A stretch of 64,000 nt of DNA from Luteimonas kalidii (GCF_029887935.1 NZ_JARXRO010000010.1:291-64290); one strand, 5' to 3'. Positions 8,879 to 17,944 are shown, counted from the first letter of the stretch. Numbers and translations: made by a program. Notes: generated by a model from the letters alone, not told the origin.

Positions 8879-9978
8879 ACCATCGCATCCTGTTCCTGCC
8901 TGCGGACCCCGCGTCCGCCGCCACCCTGCTCGACGTCGATGGTGACGGGCGCGTGCTCGCACGTGCGCAGCTGCAGCCCGGCACGCCGGCACCGGTCGCG
9001 CCGGCCGCTGCGTCGACCGTGCTGGTGGTGCCCGGGACCGCGGTGCGCATCGACCGGCTCGATCTTCCCGCCCACAGCGCGGCGCAGGCACGAGCCGCGG
9101 CGCGCGCGCTGCTCGCCGCCCGACTGGCGCGCGCGGACGCACTGCACGTGGCGCTCGACTCCGCGCAGGCCGGGCCCCTGCGGACCGTCGCCGCGGTCGA
9201 GGCGGCGCTGATGCGGGGATGGCTCGATCGTGCCGCCGCCTTCGGCCTGGCGATCGACGCCGCGGTCCCCGAGCAACTGCTGCTGCCCGTGCCCGATGCC
9301 TCCGGTGCGGCGCATGTGCTCGATGCCGGCGACCGCTGGCTGGTGCGCGCCGACGCGATGGCCTTCGCCGCCGAGCCGGCGCTGGCCGCGCAGGTCCTCG
9401 GGGAACGCGAGCGGGTGGTGCTCGATGGCGACCTCGTCCGCTTCGCAGCGCGCGCGCTGCGCCCGGACATCGACCTGCTGCAGGGCGAATTCGTCCCGGC
9501 ATGGAAACGCACGCGACCCGCCGGCCGCAGGCGGCTGGCCTGGCTGACCGCCGCGCTGGCGATCTCGCCGCTGCTGCTGGTCGCCGCGCAGGCGCTGCAG
9601 CTGACGCTGGCGGCGCGCTCGCTGGAGGCGCGCGTCTCCGCCGTGGTCCGGGATGCACTGCCCGTCCCCGGCACCGCCCCGTCGGGCGGTGTGGACACGC
9701 TCGATGCGCAACTGCAGGCCGCACGCGAACCGCGTGCCTTCGCCGCGGCCACCGGCGCGCTGTTCTCCGCCGTGGCCGCACGGCCCGGGGTGCGTCTGGT
9801 CGACCTCGAGTACCAGCGCGGCGACCGCCTGCGCGCGACCATCGCGCACCCCGGCGCCGACGACCTGGACGCGCTGCGCGGCGCGTTGGCCGCCGAGGGC
9901 TGGCGACTGGTCGAAGGCGGCAGCCGCGACGCCGACGGCGGCCTGCGCACCGCGGTGTCCCTGGAGCCCGACGCATGA
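8875..9978 (+). CDS. gspL: Type II secretion protein GspL
   Basis: Bitopic inner-membrane protein linking the GspE ATPase to GspM. The 367 residues comprise an N-terminal cytoplasmic actin-like domain, a membrane helix around residues 222-243 (LTAALAISPLLLVAAQALQL) and a C-terminal periplasmic ferredoxin-like domain. Sequence conservation in this family is low, so the call leans on the gspK-L-M order as well as on topology. Overlaps gspM by four bases. Confidence 0.85.
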   Translation: MNHRILFLPADPASAATLLDVDGDGRVLARAQLQPGTPAPVAPAAASTVLVVPGTAVRIDRLDLPAHSAAQARAAARALLAARLARADALHVALDSAQAGPLRTVAAVEAALMRGWLDRAAAFGLAIDAAVPEQLLLPVPDASGAAHVLDAGDRWLVRADAMAFAAEPALAAQVLGERERVVLDGDLVRFAARALRPDIDLLQGEFVPAWKRTRPAGRRRLAWLTAALAISPLLLVAAQALQLTLAARSLEARVSAVVRDALPVPGTAPSGGVDTLDAQLQAAREPRAFAAATGALFSAVAARPGVRLVDLEYQRGDRLRATIAHPGADDLDALRGALAAEGWRLVEGGSRDADGGLRTAVSLEPDA

Positions 9979-10466
9979 CCCCGCCCACCCGATCGACCGA
10001 CTGGTGGCGCGCCCGCGTGCCGCGCGAGCGCGTCATGCTGGCGCTGATGGCCGTGCTGGTCGCCGGCTTCGCGTGGTGGTACGGCCTGTTGTGGCCGCTG
10101 CGCGCCCTGCGCGACGGGGCCGGCGCGCGCTACGACCAGGCGGTCTCGGCCTCGCGAACCGCCGAGGCCGAGGTCGCCGCGCTCTCGGTGAATCGCAACG
10201 GCGCCGCGCGGGTCGCGATGCTCGAAGGCGAGGCACTGCAGCGGCATGTGCTCGACAGCGCGCGTGCGGCAGGTCTCGCGCCGAGCCGCCAGCGCAGCGC
10301 GGCCGACGGCGCCTTCGTGCTCGAGTTCGAACGCGTGGCCTCGCCGGCGCTGTTCGCCTGGCTGGGAACGCTCGCCGACGATGGCCTGGCGCCCTCCTCG
10401 CTGCGGGTCGAACCCGCGGAGGGCCGGCTGCGCGCGGACGTCGGCTTCGGCGGACGCGCGCCATGA
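9975..10466 (+). CDS. gspM: Type II secretion protein GspM
   Basis: Small inner-membrane protein (163 residues) that pairs with GspL. It has one membrane segment near the N-terminus (VMLALMAVLVAGFAWWYGLLW), a helical stretch and a periplasmic ferredoxin-like C-terminal domain. The ATG at 9975 overlaps the gspL stop and gives the usual family length. Called from topology and position between gspL and gspN. Confidence 0.85.
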   Translation: MTPPTRSTDWWRARVPRERVMLALMAVLVAGFAWWYGLLWPLRALRDGAGARYDQAVSASRTAEAEVAALSVNRNGAARVAMLEGEALQRHVLDSARAAGLAPSRQRSAADGAFVLEFERVASPALFAWLGTLADDGLAPSSLRVEPAEGRLRADVGFGGRAP

Positions 10467-11161
10467 GCCGCCGCCGGCTCGTCCTGTGGTTCGCCGCCGC
10501 GCTGGTGTCCGGCACGCTGGCGTTCGCGCCGCTCCAGCTGGTGCTGCCGCGGCTGTCGCTGCCGGCGGCGCTGTCGGCGACGCGGGTCGAGGGCCCGGTC
10601 TGGCGCGGCCACCTGCGACAGCTGCACTGGCAGGCCACGCCGCTGGGCGACGTGCGCCTGGGCCTGTCGCCGCTGCCGCTGCTGGCGGGGCACCGCCAGG
10701 TGTGGATGCAGGGCCCGGACGTGTCGCTGCGGTTGCATACCGGGCACCTGCGCGGCCTCGATGGCGCCAGCGGCGTGGTGCCACTGCCGGCGCCGTCCGG
10801 ACTGTCGCTGCGCGCCTCGCTGGAGGAGGCAGGCCTGCTGTTCGACGACGGCGGCTGCCGCGAGGCCGGCGGCCGGGTGAGGCTCGAGCTCGCGCTCGCC
10901 GACGACGCAGTGACGCCCATGATTCTCTCCGGCACGCCCGCATGCGAAGGCCGCCGGGGCGTGCTGGCGCTTGCGCCCGAACAGGCGGGCGGTCCGCTCC
11001 AGTTCGAGGCGCGGCTGGAGATCGACGGCGACGGCGGCTACCGGATCGAGACCCTCGCCCGCAGCGACGATCCCGCACTGCGCATGTCGCTGCTGGCCGC
11101 CGGGTTCCAGCAGGCGCCGGGCGGGTTCAGCCGGGTCGACGCCGGCACGCTCGCCGACTGA
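10463..11161 (+). CDS. gspN: Type II secretion protein GspN
   Basis: GspN-family protein, 232 residues, with an N-terminal membrane anchor (LVLWFAAALVSGTLAFAPLQLVL). A periplasmic beta-rich region follows, with the family-type stretch ATRVEGPVWRGHL and two cysteines (in GGCREAGG and GTPACEG) that could form a disulfide. It is the last gene of the secretion operon; the next gene is on the opposite strand, ending 61 bp away. GspN is not essential in all systems, and its presence at the end of the operon fits the xcs arrangement. Confidence 0.85.
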   Translation: MSRRRLVLWFAAALVSGTLAFAPLQLVLPRLSLPAALSATRVEGPVWRGHLRQLHWQATPLGDVRLGLSPLPLLAGHRQVWMQGPDVSLRLHTGHLRGLDGASGVVPLPAPSGLSLRASLEEAGLLFDDGGCREAGGRVRLELALADDAVTPMILSGTPACEGRRGVLALAPEQAGGPLQFEARLEIDGDGGYRIETLARSDDPALRMSLLAAGFQQAPGGFSRVDAGTLAD

Positions 11162-11222
11162 GCGCGCCGCGCACGGACGGCAACAGGACGCTCCGCCGCG
11201 CGCGGGCCAAGAACTGCTCCGC

Positions 11223-12533
11223 TCAGAACGCGAACTGGGTCCGCAGCGCGTACTGCCCGGTCTCGTCGCCGTTGAAGCCGTTGTCGCCGCGCGTGTAGTT
11301 GAACATGAAGCGCAGCGCCGGGTTGACGTAGTAGTTGACGCCCAGCAGCCAGCTGGTCACGTCCAGATCGGCGACGTCCCGGTTCTCGATCGAGTCGTAG
11401 CGCGCGGTGAGTTCCCACAGTCCCGCGCCCGCGACCGGCGCCGAACCGAACACGCCGGTGCCGGCCTTGTACGGCTTGTGGCCGCCATTGAGGTGCCAGC
11501 TGCCCTGCAGGTACCAGGTGGAGACGTCCTGGTCGGGACCGACCGGTTGCCCGAACGCGGCGTTCGCGTACTCGCCCTGGAAGAACAGCGGACCGAAGGC
11601 GCCGGCCGCTTCCACGCCATAGGCGGTGACCTCGTCGCCGCTGGCGCCGCTCACGGTCGCGATCGTCTGCGACGGCCCGCGACGGCCGGCGTAGTTGACC
11701 GACGCCACCAGGTCGGCCGAACCCTTGTTCGCGTTCTCCTGGCTGATCCAGCCACCGAAGTGCAGCGTGCTGTCGGCGGTGTTGATCGGCGCGAACGTGA
11801 CGCGCCCGGCGTAGCCCGCGCCCTCGTTGCGCGCGCCGCTGGCGCCGCGCAGGTTGAACGCGCTGAAGCCCGCGGTGTAGTTCGCGCCCGCACGCAGGTA
11901 GCCCACGCCCTGCTGGAACTGGCGACCACCGAACAGGCCGGTGGCCGAGGCGAAGGGACGCTCCATCATCAGCAGGTCGTTGGAGCTGGTGAGCTCCTCC
12001 ATCGAGCGGTACGGCTTGAAGTGGCCGACGGTGAACTTGCCGCCCAGCGCGGACCTGGCGATGTAGGCATCGCGCAGGCCGTCGAGGTTGCTGCCCGCGG
12101 CGAAGTCCTGCTCGAGCTTGTAGTCCCAGCCGTAGGCCTTGCCCTGCAGGGTCAGGCGCGCGCGGCGGAACTCGGTGGTGCCGGTGGTGTCGGCCTGGTC
12201 GCGGTCGAAGGCGTAGGCGTCGAAGTGGATGCGCCCGCCGAGCGAGGCCTCGAAGGTCTTGTCGGCGGAGGTCACCTTGATCCCGCCCCTGGTGTCGACC
12301 ACCGGCTGGGTGGTCGCCATCCGGTCCAGGTTTTCCCGGGTGGCGATGTTGATGTCGGACTGGGCGTCGGTCCGGGTCTCGAGTTCCTGGACCTTGGCCG
12401 CGAGCGCGGCGATCTGGGCCTTGAGCTCGGCGATTTCCTGCGCCTGCGCGGACTGGGCGGACGCAGGGGCACTGGCGATCGCGAGGGCGGAGGCCAGCGC
12501 GGCGGCGGGGAGCGAATGGCGCATGGGGGACAT
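11223..12533 (-). CDS. Phosphate-selective porin (OprO/OprP family)
   Basis: Outer-membrane trimeric porin for phosphate or polyphosphate uptake. The 436-residue precursor has a signal peptide ending near ASAQ. A short coiled coil (residues about 32-55, heptad-like EIAELKAQIAALAAKVQEL) precedes the OprO/OprP beta-barrel, which starts with GGIKVTSADKTFEASLGGRIHFD and ends with the terminal Phe of barrel proteins. The divergent position opposite pstSCAB and the Pho-box-like repeats between them support induction by phosphate starvation. A start nine bases downstream is also possible. Confidence 0.85.
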   Translation of the reverse strand: MSPMRHSLPAAALASALAIASAPASAQSAQAQEIAELKAQIAALAAKVQELETRTDAQSDINIATRENLDRMATTQPVVDTRGGIKVTSADKTFEASLGGRIHFDAYAFDRDQADTTGTTEFRRARLTLQGKAYGWDYKLEQDFAAGSNLDGLRDAYIARSALGGKFTVGHFKPYRSMEELTSSNDLLMMERPFASATGLFGGRQFQQGVGYLRAGANYTAGFSAFNLRGASGARNEGAGYAGRVTFAPINTADSTLHFGGWISQENANKGSADLVASVNYAGRRGPSQTIATVSGASGDEVTAYGVEAAGAFGPLFFQGEYANAAFGQPVGPDQDVSTWYLQGSWHLNGGHKPYKAGTGVFGSAPVAGAGLWELTARYDSIENRDVADLDVTSWLLGVNYYVNPALRFMFNYTRGDNGFNGDETGQYALRTQFAF

Positions 12534-12620
12534 TCCCGGTTGGTGGAGGCGCGAGGGCGAAGCCGGCCGCGTCGGGCCATGCGGTGGCGCGGCACGGCAT
12601 GGGCCGGCGCCGCGCAGAAT

Positions 12621-12665
12621 GGGTCAACGACGTGTCATTTTGATGACAGTGCTGTCATATGACAG
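12621..12665. promoter_or_regulatory. Pho-box-like cluster near the porin gene
   Basis: GGGTCAA (12621) and GTGTCAT (12632) are 11 bp apart, the PhoB repeat period. They are followed by ATGACAG (12643), CTGTCAT (12652) and ATGACAG (12659), the last two forming the perfect 14-bp palindrome CTGTCATATGACAG. CTGTCA is the conserved half of the PhoB box. The mix of orientations leaves the controlled strand uncertain; the porin, starting about 90 bp away on the minus strand, is the nearest target. Confidence 0.5.
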
Positions 12666-12758
12666 TTCATCGCATCCGCCCCCCGCCGGGATTCGCGCGC
12701 AGCGCCCCCGGATCGCGCCCGGCCGACCACAGCCCACGCCTCCCAGCGCTTCCGGCAC

Positions 12759-12798
12759 GTGTCACGCGAGCGTCATCCGGCCTGAATGCCCCTGTCAT
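12759..12798 (+). promoter_or_regulatory. Four-unit Pho box
   Basis: Seven-base units spaced exactly 11 bp apart start at 12759 (GTGTCAC), 12770 (GCGTCAT), 12781 (CCTGAAT) and 12792 (CTGTCAT). Three of the four match the PhoB half-site CTGTCAT well. Such an array normally replaces the -35 element, placing transcription start about 25-30 bp beyond 12798. The next terminator is at 12948, before pstS. Confidence 0.6.
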
Positions 12799-12824
12799 CG
12801 CGGCGCGTTCCAATGTGCCCACGG

Positions 12825-12948
12825 AAGCGGCACCCGGATGCCAGCTGGTCCCTCTCCCCGGCTTTCCAGCCTGCACTTCCGGTCGATCGGAACACCTCTC
12901 CTCCAGATGGCACCTCCCATTGCGCGGGCCTCCGGGCCCGCTTTTTTT
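12825..12948 (+). ncRNA. Candidate Pho-controlled small RNA
   Basis: Inferred from a well-formed Pho-box array ending at 12798 and an intrinsic terminator ending at 12948, with no open reading frame of interest between. The predicted transcript of about 120 nt contains pyrimidine-rich stretches ahead of the terminator (CACCTCTCCTCC at 12892-12903 and CACCTCCC at 12911-12918). These could pair with Shine-Dalgarno sequences. The 5' end is a guess; only the 3' end is well supported. Confidence 0.35.
12924..12948 (+). terminator. Intrinsic terminator upstream of pstS
   Basis: Perfect 7-bp stem GCGGGCC / GGCCCGC with a TCCG loop, followed by seven T. It reads rightward and lies 130 bp before pstS, so it ends a transcript that begins inside the intergenic region rather than a known gene. 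Confidence 0.8.
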
Positions 12949-12996
12949 GCGCCTGCGGCCCGGAAGGCGGCCGTCGGGAAGCGGTCGGGACGTCTG

Positions 12997-13025
12997 CAGT
13001 CATACGCCTGTAACAAAAACATCAT
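12997..13025 (+). promoter_or_regulatory. pstS-proximal Pho box
   Basis: Units CAGTCAT (12997), CTGTAAC (13008) and ACATCAT (13019) recur every 11 bp; the first 18 bases match most of the classical PhoB box. It lies about 55-80 bp before the pstS start, downstream of the internal terminator, and is the likely activator site of the pst operon. Confidence 0.55.
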
Positions 13026-13078
13026 TTCATGTGGCCATCCCGCCAGGCGTTGCCCTGGCCTGCTCCAGGAGCTCGCAC

Positions 13079-14185
13079 ATGAACACCCGCTTCGCCCGCT
13101 TGACCCTCCTCGCCCTGTCGGCCGCGCTGTTCGCCAGCGGCTGCTCCGGCGACGGCGGCTCCGCGACCGCAGACCAGGCCGGCCAGGCGCCCCTGCCGGG
13201 CGCCGCCGCGCAGCCGGCCGCCGGCGACCGCATCAGCGCCGAGATCACCGGCGCCGGCGCCACCTTCATCTATCCATTGCTGTCGAAGTGGTCCGACGAC
13301 TACAACAAGGCCACCGGTGCGCGGATCAACTACCAGTCGATCGGTTCCGGTGGCGGGATCGCGCAGATCAAGGCCGGCACCGTCGACTTCGGTTCCAGCG
13401 ACAAGCCGCTGACGAGCGAAGAGCTGGCGCAGGCCGGGCTCGGGCAGTTTCCGTCGGCCATCGGCGGCGTGGTCCCGGTGGTGAACATCGACGGCATGGA
13501 ACCCGGCGAACTGCGCCTGACCGGCCCGCTGATCGCCGACATCTACCTGGGCAAGGTCGCGCGCTGGAACGATCCGGCGATCGCCGCGCTCAACCCGGGC
13601 GTGCAGCTGCCCGACGGCAAGATCACGGTCGTGCACCGCTCGGACGGTTCGGGCACCACCTTCAACTGGGTCAACTACCTGTCCAAGGTGAGCCCGGAAT
13701 GGCAGTCGCAGGTGGGCGAAGGCACGTCCGTGAGCTGGCCGACCGGCGTCGGCGGCAAGGGCAACGAAGGCGTGGCCGCGTACGTGAAGCAGATCAAGGG
13801 CTCGATCGGCTACGTCGAGCTGGCCTACGCCACCCAGAACGGCATGTCGTACGCGTCGATGCAGAACGCGGCGGGCAACTGGGTGCGCCCCAGCGCCGAG
13901 AGCTTCCAGGCAGCGGCGGCGAGCGCCGACTGGACCAACGCCACGGACTTCAGCCTGATCATCACCAACGCGCCCGGTGCGGACGCGTGGCCGGTGGCGG
14001 CGACCAACTTCATCCTGATGTACAAGCAGCCCAAGGATCCCAAGCGCTCGCAGGACGCCATCGACTTCTTCACCTGGGCGCTGGAGAACGGCCAGCCGCA
14101 GGCCGATGAACTGCACTTCGTGCCGCTGCCGCCGGACCTCGTGCAGCAGGTCGAAGCCTACTGGGAAGCCGAATTCCAGCTCTGA
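13079..14185 (+). CDS. pstS: Phosphate ABC transporter substrate-binding protein PstS
   Basis: High-affinity phosphate-binding protein feeding the PstCAB importer. The 368-residue precursor has a lipoprotein-type signal (ALFASGC, Cys21), then an Ala/Pro-rich linker and the PstS fold with ISAEITGAGATFIYPLLSKW. Phosphate-binding signatures are SIGSGGG and HRSDGSGTTFNW. The ATG at 13079 is chosen because it gives a proper lipobox; the longer in-frame reading would start before the Pho box. First gene of pstSCAB-phoU. Confidence 0.95.
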   Translation: MNTRFARLTLLALSAALFASGCSGDGGSATADQAGQAPLPGAAAQPAAGDRISAEITGAGATFIYPLLSKWSDDYNKATGARINYQSIGSGGGIAQIKAGTVDFGSSDKPLTSEELAQAGLGQFPSAIGGVVPVVNIDGMEPGELRLTGPLIADIYLGKVARWNDPAIAALNPGVQLPDGKITVVHRSDGSGTTFNWVNYLSKVSPEWQSQVGEGTSVSWPTGVGGKGNEGVAAYVKQIKGSIGYVELAYATQNGMSYASMQNAAGNWVRPSAESFQAAAASADWTNATDFSLIITNAPGADAWPVAATNFILMYKQPKDPKRSQDAIDFFTWALENGQPQADELHFVPLPPDLVQQVEAYWEAEFQL

Positions 14186-14279
14186 CCGGACCCGACCGGC
14201 GGTCCCGGGCGCCCGCTTCGCGCAGGCACCCGGGGCCACCGGATGACCGGCCTCCCTCCGCACCGGCCTGCCAGACACG

Positions 14280-15248
14280 ATGAACGCCAGCACCCTCCCC
14301 GTGAGCGATACACGACGCGACGCCGCCGACCAGCGCGCGGACCGCGCCTTCCGCTGGCTGGTCTCGGCCGCCGGCGTACTGGTCCTGGTGTCACTGGTCG
14401 CGGCGGCGCTGTCGATGCTGTGGGGCGGACGCGAAGCGTTCGGGAAGTTCGGCCTGTCCTTCTTCTGGCGCGACGCCTGGAACCCGGTGCTCCAGGACTT
14501 CGGCGCCCTGGTGCCGATCTACGGCACCCTGGTGACGGCCCTGATCGCGATGGTGATCGCGGTGCCGATCAGCTTCGGCATCGCCATGTTCCTCACCGAA
14601 ATCGCGCCCAAGTGGCTGCGCACGCCGATCGGCGCGGCGATCGAACTGCTCGCCGGCATTCCGTCGATCATCTACGGCATGTGGGGCCTGTTCGTGCTGG
14701 TGCCCTACCTGGCCGAACACGTGTATCCGTGGGTCAACGACCACCTCGGCGAGATGCCCGGCATCGGCGCGGTGTTTTCCGGCCCGCCCTTGGGACTGGG
14801 CATGGGGACCGCGGGACTGGTCCTGGCGATCATGGTGATCCCCTTCATCTCCTCGGTGATGCGCGAGGTCTTCCTGACCGTACCGGGGCAGCTGAAGGAG
14901 TCGGCATACGCACTGGGCGCCACCAAGACCGAAGTGGTCTGGGACGTGGTGCTGCCCTACACGCGCTCGGCGGTGATCGGCGGCATTTTCCTGGGCCTGG
15001 GACGGGCGCTGGGCGAAACCATGGCCGTGACCTTCGTGCTGGGCAACGCGCACCGCCTGACGGTGTCCCTGCTCGAACCCGGCAACTCGATCGCGGCCAC
15101 CATCGCCAACGAATTCGCCGAAGCCGACTCGCCGATGTACCTGTCTTCGCTGATCGCGCTCGGCTTCGTGCTGTTCATGGTCACGTTCGTGGTCCTGACC
15201 ATCGCGCGCCTCATGCTCCGCCAGCTCAAGAAGCGGGAGGGCAACTGA
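14280..15248 (+). CDS. pstC: Phosphate ABC transporter permease PstC
   Basis: Membrane permease subunit of the phosphate importer. The 322 residues contain about six membrane segments and the binding-protein-dependent permease motif around LKESAYALGATKTEVVWDVVLPY (EAA loop region), which contacts PstB. It follows pstS by 94 bp and its stop shares one base with the pstA start (TGATG), indicating coupled translation. Confidence 0.95.
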   Translation: MNASTLPVSDTRRDAADQRADRAFRWLVSAAGVLVLVSLVAAALSMLWGGREAFGKFGLSFFWRDAWNPVLQDFGALVPIYGTLVTALIAMVIAVPISFGIAMFLTEIAPKWLRTPIGAAIELLAGIPSIIYGMWGLFVLVPYLAEHVYPWVNDHLGEMPGIGAVFSGPPLGLGMGTAGLVLAIMVIPFISSVMREVFLTVPGQLKESAYALGATKTEVVWDVVLPYTRSAVIGGIFLGLGRALGETMAVTFVLGNAHRLTVSLLEPGNSIAATIANEFAEADSPMYLSSLIALGFVLFMVTFVVLTIARLMLRQLKKREGN

Positions 15249-16102
15249 TGAGCGCCTCGCTGTACCGGCGTCGCCGGGCCAAGAACCTGATCGTCCAGGC
15301 ACTGGCGGTGGCCGCCGCGGTGTTCGGCCTGTTCTGGCTGGTGTGGATCATGTGGACCACGCTGACCAAGGGGATCGGTGCACTGAACCTGGCGCTGTTC
15401 ACCGAGATGACTCCGCCGCCGGGAGCGGAAGGCGGCGGCCTGCTCAATGCCTTCTTCGGCAGCGCGGTGATGAGCCTGCTCGGCATCGCCATCGGCGCAC
15501 CCATCGGGGTGCTCGCGGGCACGTTCCTGGCCGAGTACTCGCGCGCCAGCTGGGTGGGCGAATCGGTGCGCTTCGTCAACGACATCCTGCTGTCGGCGCC
15601 GTCCATCGTGCTGGGCCTGTTCGTGTACACGCTGGTGGTCGCGCAGATGGGGCACTTCTCGGCCCTGGCGGGCGCGATCGCGCTGGCCTTCATCGTGCTG
15701 CCGGTCGTGGTCCGGACCACCGACGAGATGCTGCAGCTGGTGCCCGCCCAGATGCGCGAGGCGGCACTCTCGCTCGGGGTGCCGCAATGGAAGGTGATCG
15801 TCCAGGTGCTCTACCGCTCGGCGATGCCCGGCATCGTCACCGGCATCCTGCTGGCGTTGGCGCGCATCTCCGGCGAGACCGCGCCGTTGCTGTTCACCGC
15901 ACTCAACAACCAGTACTGGACCACCAACGTGTTCTCGCCGATGGCCAACGTGCCGGTGGTGATCTTCCAGTACGCGATGAGTCCGTACGAGAACTGGCAT
16001 TCGCTGGCCTGGGCAGGCGCCTTCGTGCTGACCATGTTCGTGCTGCTTGTCAGCCTGGTGGCGCGCTACATCGTGCTGCGCAACAAGATTGCCCATGACT
16101 GA
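15248..16102 (+). CDS. pstA: Phosphate ABC transporter permease PstA
   Basis: Second permease subunit. The 284-residue product has a basic N-terminus, six predicted membrane helices and an EAA-type loop ([21 protein letters not shown]) that couples to PstB. The ATG at 15248 overlaps the last base of pstC; the open frame runs further upstream only because of the high GC content. Ends with an 8-bp overlap into pstB. Confidence 0.95.
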   Translation: MSASLYRRRRAKNLIVQALAVAAAVFGLFWLVWIMWTTLTKGIGALNLALFTEMTPPPGAEGGGLLNAFFGSAVMSLLGIAIGAPIGVLAGTFLAEYSRASWVGESVRFVNDILLSAPSIVLGLFVYTLVVAQMGHFSALAGAIALAFIVLPVVVRTTDEMLQLVPAQMREAALSLGVPQWKVIVQVLYRSAMPGIVTGILLALARISGETAPLLFTALNNQYWTTNVFSPMANVPVVIFQYAMSPYENWHSLAWAGAFVLTMFVLLVSLVARYIVLRNKIAHD

Positions 16103-16955
16103 CCTTTCGATGGACCATTCCGTGATGAACGACGCCGCCCCCGCCGCCCGCACGCAGCGCATCAGCACCGCCACGGCCGAACGCGGCGCGCTGCCGCCGG
16201 CGCCGGTCAAGATCGCCGCCCGGAACCTGCAGTTCCACTACGGCACGTTCCATGCGCTGAAGAACATCAGCCTGGAGATCCCGGAGAAGCGCGTGACCGC
16301 GCTGATCGGACCTTCCGGCTGCGGCAAGTCCACCCTGCTCCGGGTGTTCAACCGGATCTATGCGCTGTATCCGAAGCAGGACGCCAGCGGCGAAGTGCTG
16401 CTGGATGGCGAGAACATCCTCGCGCCGAAGTACCCGATGAACCGGTTGCGCAGCAAGGTCGGCATGGTGTTCCAGAAGCCCGTGCCGTTCCCGATGACGA
16501 TCTACGAGAACATCGCCTACGCCATCCGCCACCACGAGAACCTGTCGAAGAAGCAGCTCGACCAGCGCGTCGAGCACGCGCTGCGCCAGGGCGCGCTGTG
16601 GGACGAAGTCAAGGACAAGCTGGGCCAGAGCGCGCTCGGCCTGTCGGGCGGGCAACAGCAGCGGCTGTGCATCGCGCGCGCGGTGGCGCTGAAGCCCGAC
16701 GTGCTGCTCCTGGACGAGCCGACCTCGGCGCTGGACCCGATCTCCACCAGCCGCATCGAGCAGTTGATCGAAGAGCTCAAGCTCGACTACACCATCGTCA
16801 TCGTCACCCACAACATGCAGCAGGCCGCGCGCGTGTCCGACTTCACCGCCTTCATGTACCTGGGCGACCTGATCGAGCACGACACCACCGAGACCATTTT
16901 CTCCAACCCCTCGAAGCAGCAGACCGAGGACTACATCACCGGCCGCTTCGGGTGA
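16095..16955 (+). CDS. pstB: Phosphate ABC transporter ATPase PstB
   Basis: ATP-binding subunit of the phosphate importer. The 286 residues show Walker [10 protein letters not shown], the Q-loop region [15 protein letters not shown], the signature LSGGQQQR, Walker [14 protein letters not shown] and the switch His in [14 protein letters not shown]. These are all PstB-specific in sequence. Starts at 16095 (MTDLSMDHS); ATGs at 16110 and 16125 are alternatives because the first 45 residues lie outside the conserved domain. Confidence 0.95.
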   Translation: MTDLSMDHSVMNDAAPAARTQRISTATAERGALPPAPVKIAARNLQFHYGTFHALKNISLEIPEKRVTALIGPSGCGKSTLLRVFNRIYALYPKQDASGEVLLDGENILAPKYPMNRLRSKVGMVFQKPVPFPMTIYENIAYAIRHHENLSKKQLDQRVEHALRQGALWDEVKDKLGQSALGLSGGQQQRLCIARAVALKPDVLLLDEPTSALDPISTSRIEQLIEELKLDYTIVIVTHNMQQAARVSDFTAFMYLGDLIEHDTTETIFSNPSKQQTEDYITGRFG

Positions 16956-17018
16956 GGCAGGCCGCCTGCGCGGGACTGCCGCGCGGCCTGCCGAACGCCC
17001 GGGCACGGATGTCCGGGC
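16956..17018 (+). repeat. Tandem stem-loops between pstB and phoU
   Basis: Directly after the pstB stop is a perfect 10-bp inverted repeat (GGCAGGCCGC at 16956, GCGGCCTGCC at 16983), then a second near-perfect one (GCCCGGGCA at 16997, TGTCCGGGC at 17010). Neither has a T run, so RNA stabilization or partial attenuation between pstB and phoU is more likely than termination. Confidence 0.5.
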
Positions 17019-17094
17019 AGGCTGATCCGAAGCCCACGCTGCTGCGCCACGGACGGCAGCGTCCACAGCGCCCACCACTGGAATCGCCATCGCC

Positions 17095-17799
17095 ATGACC
17101 ACCCAACCCCACGACCACATCGTCAAGAGCTACGACGAGGAGCGCCAGCGGCTGATCGGCGAGATCATGCGCATGGGCGAGATGGCGGCATCGCAGCTGG
17201 AGGCCGCGCTGGACGTGGTGGAGCGACGCGACGACAAGGCCGCCGCCCGCATCATCGAGAACGACGAGGCGATCGACGCGCTCGAGCACGAAGTCAGCCA
17301 GGACGTGATGAAGCTGGCGCTGCGCGGGCCGCTGGCGCGGGACCTGCGCGAGATCCTTGCCGCGCTGCGCATCGCGTCCGACATCGAACGCATCGGCGAC
17401 TACGCCGCGAACGTCGCCAAGCGGTCCACCGCGCTCAACGCCTCGCCGCCGCTGCCGCATACGCGCGGGCTCAATGCGCTCGGGCAGCTGGTGGTGCGGC
17501 AGATCCGCGACGTGCTGGCCGCCTACGCGAACAACGACGCCCAGGCCGCGCAGCGGGTGCGCGCGCAGGACGCCGAGGTCGATACGCTGTACACCGGCCT
17601 GTTCCGTGAACTGCTGACCTACATGATGGAGGATGCGCGCGTGATCACGCCCTGCACCCACCTGCTGTTCATGGCAAAGAACCTGGAACGGGTCGGCGAC
17701 CACGCGACCAACATCGCCGAGAACATCTGGTTCCTGGTGCACGGCGACGACGCCCTGCCGCCACGCGAGAAGCGCGACGCCACCAGCGTGGCCACCTGA
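17095..17799 (+). CDS. phoU: Phosphate transport regulator PhoU
   Basis: Negative regulator that connects PstSCAB activity to the PhoR-PhoB two-component system. The 234 residues form two PhoU three-helix repeats. Each carries the metal-cluster motif E/DxxxD: ASDIERIGDYAANV in the first repeat and AKNLERVGDHATNI in the second. It is the last gene of the pst operon, separated from pstB by 139 bp with stem-loops. phoB and phoR are not in the window. Confidence 0.95.
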   Translation: MTTQPHDHIVKSYDEERQRLIGEIMRMGEMAASQLEAALDVVERRDDKAAARIIENDEAIDALEHEVSQDVMKLALRGPLARDLREILAALRIASDIERIGDYAANVAKRSTALNASPPLPHTRGLNALGQLVVRQIRDVLAAYANNDAQAAQRVRAQDAEVDTLYTGLFRELLTYMMEDARVITPCTHLLFMAKNLERVGDHATNIAENIWFLVHGDDALPPREKRDATSVAT

Positions 17800-17944
17800 T
17801 CCCGCGCCGTCCACTCGCGCTGCCCGGCGCCGCGCACTGATGGTGCGCCGCGTCATGACGGCGATCTGACTTCAGCCTGAACACGGGCCGCTGCGCATCG
17901 CGCGCAGCGCCGCGTGGACCTCGACCAGCCCTTAATGTCGCGCT

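Larger units (their letters stand above)
12534..13078. other. 545-bp regulatory region between porin and pstS
   Basis: No protein gene is supported here. The region holds three groups of PhoB-box-like repeats (12621-12665, 12759-12798, 12997-13025) and a strong intrinsic terminator (12924-12948). It therefore appears to contain the promoters of the porin and of pstS plus a short transcription unit in between, annotated separately as a candidate small RNA. Confidence 0.6.
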
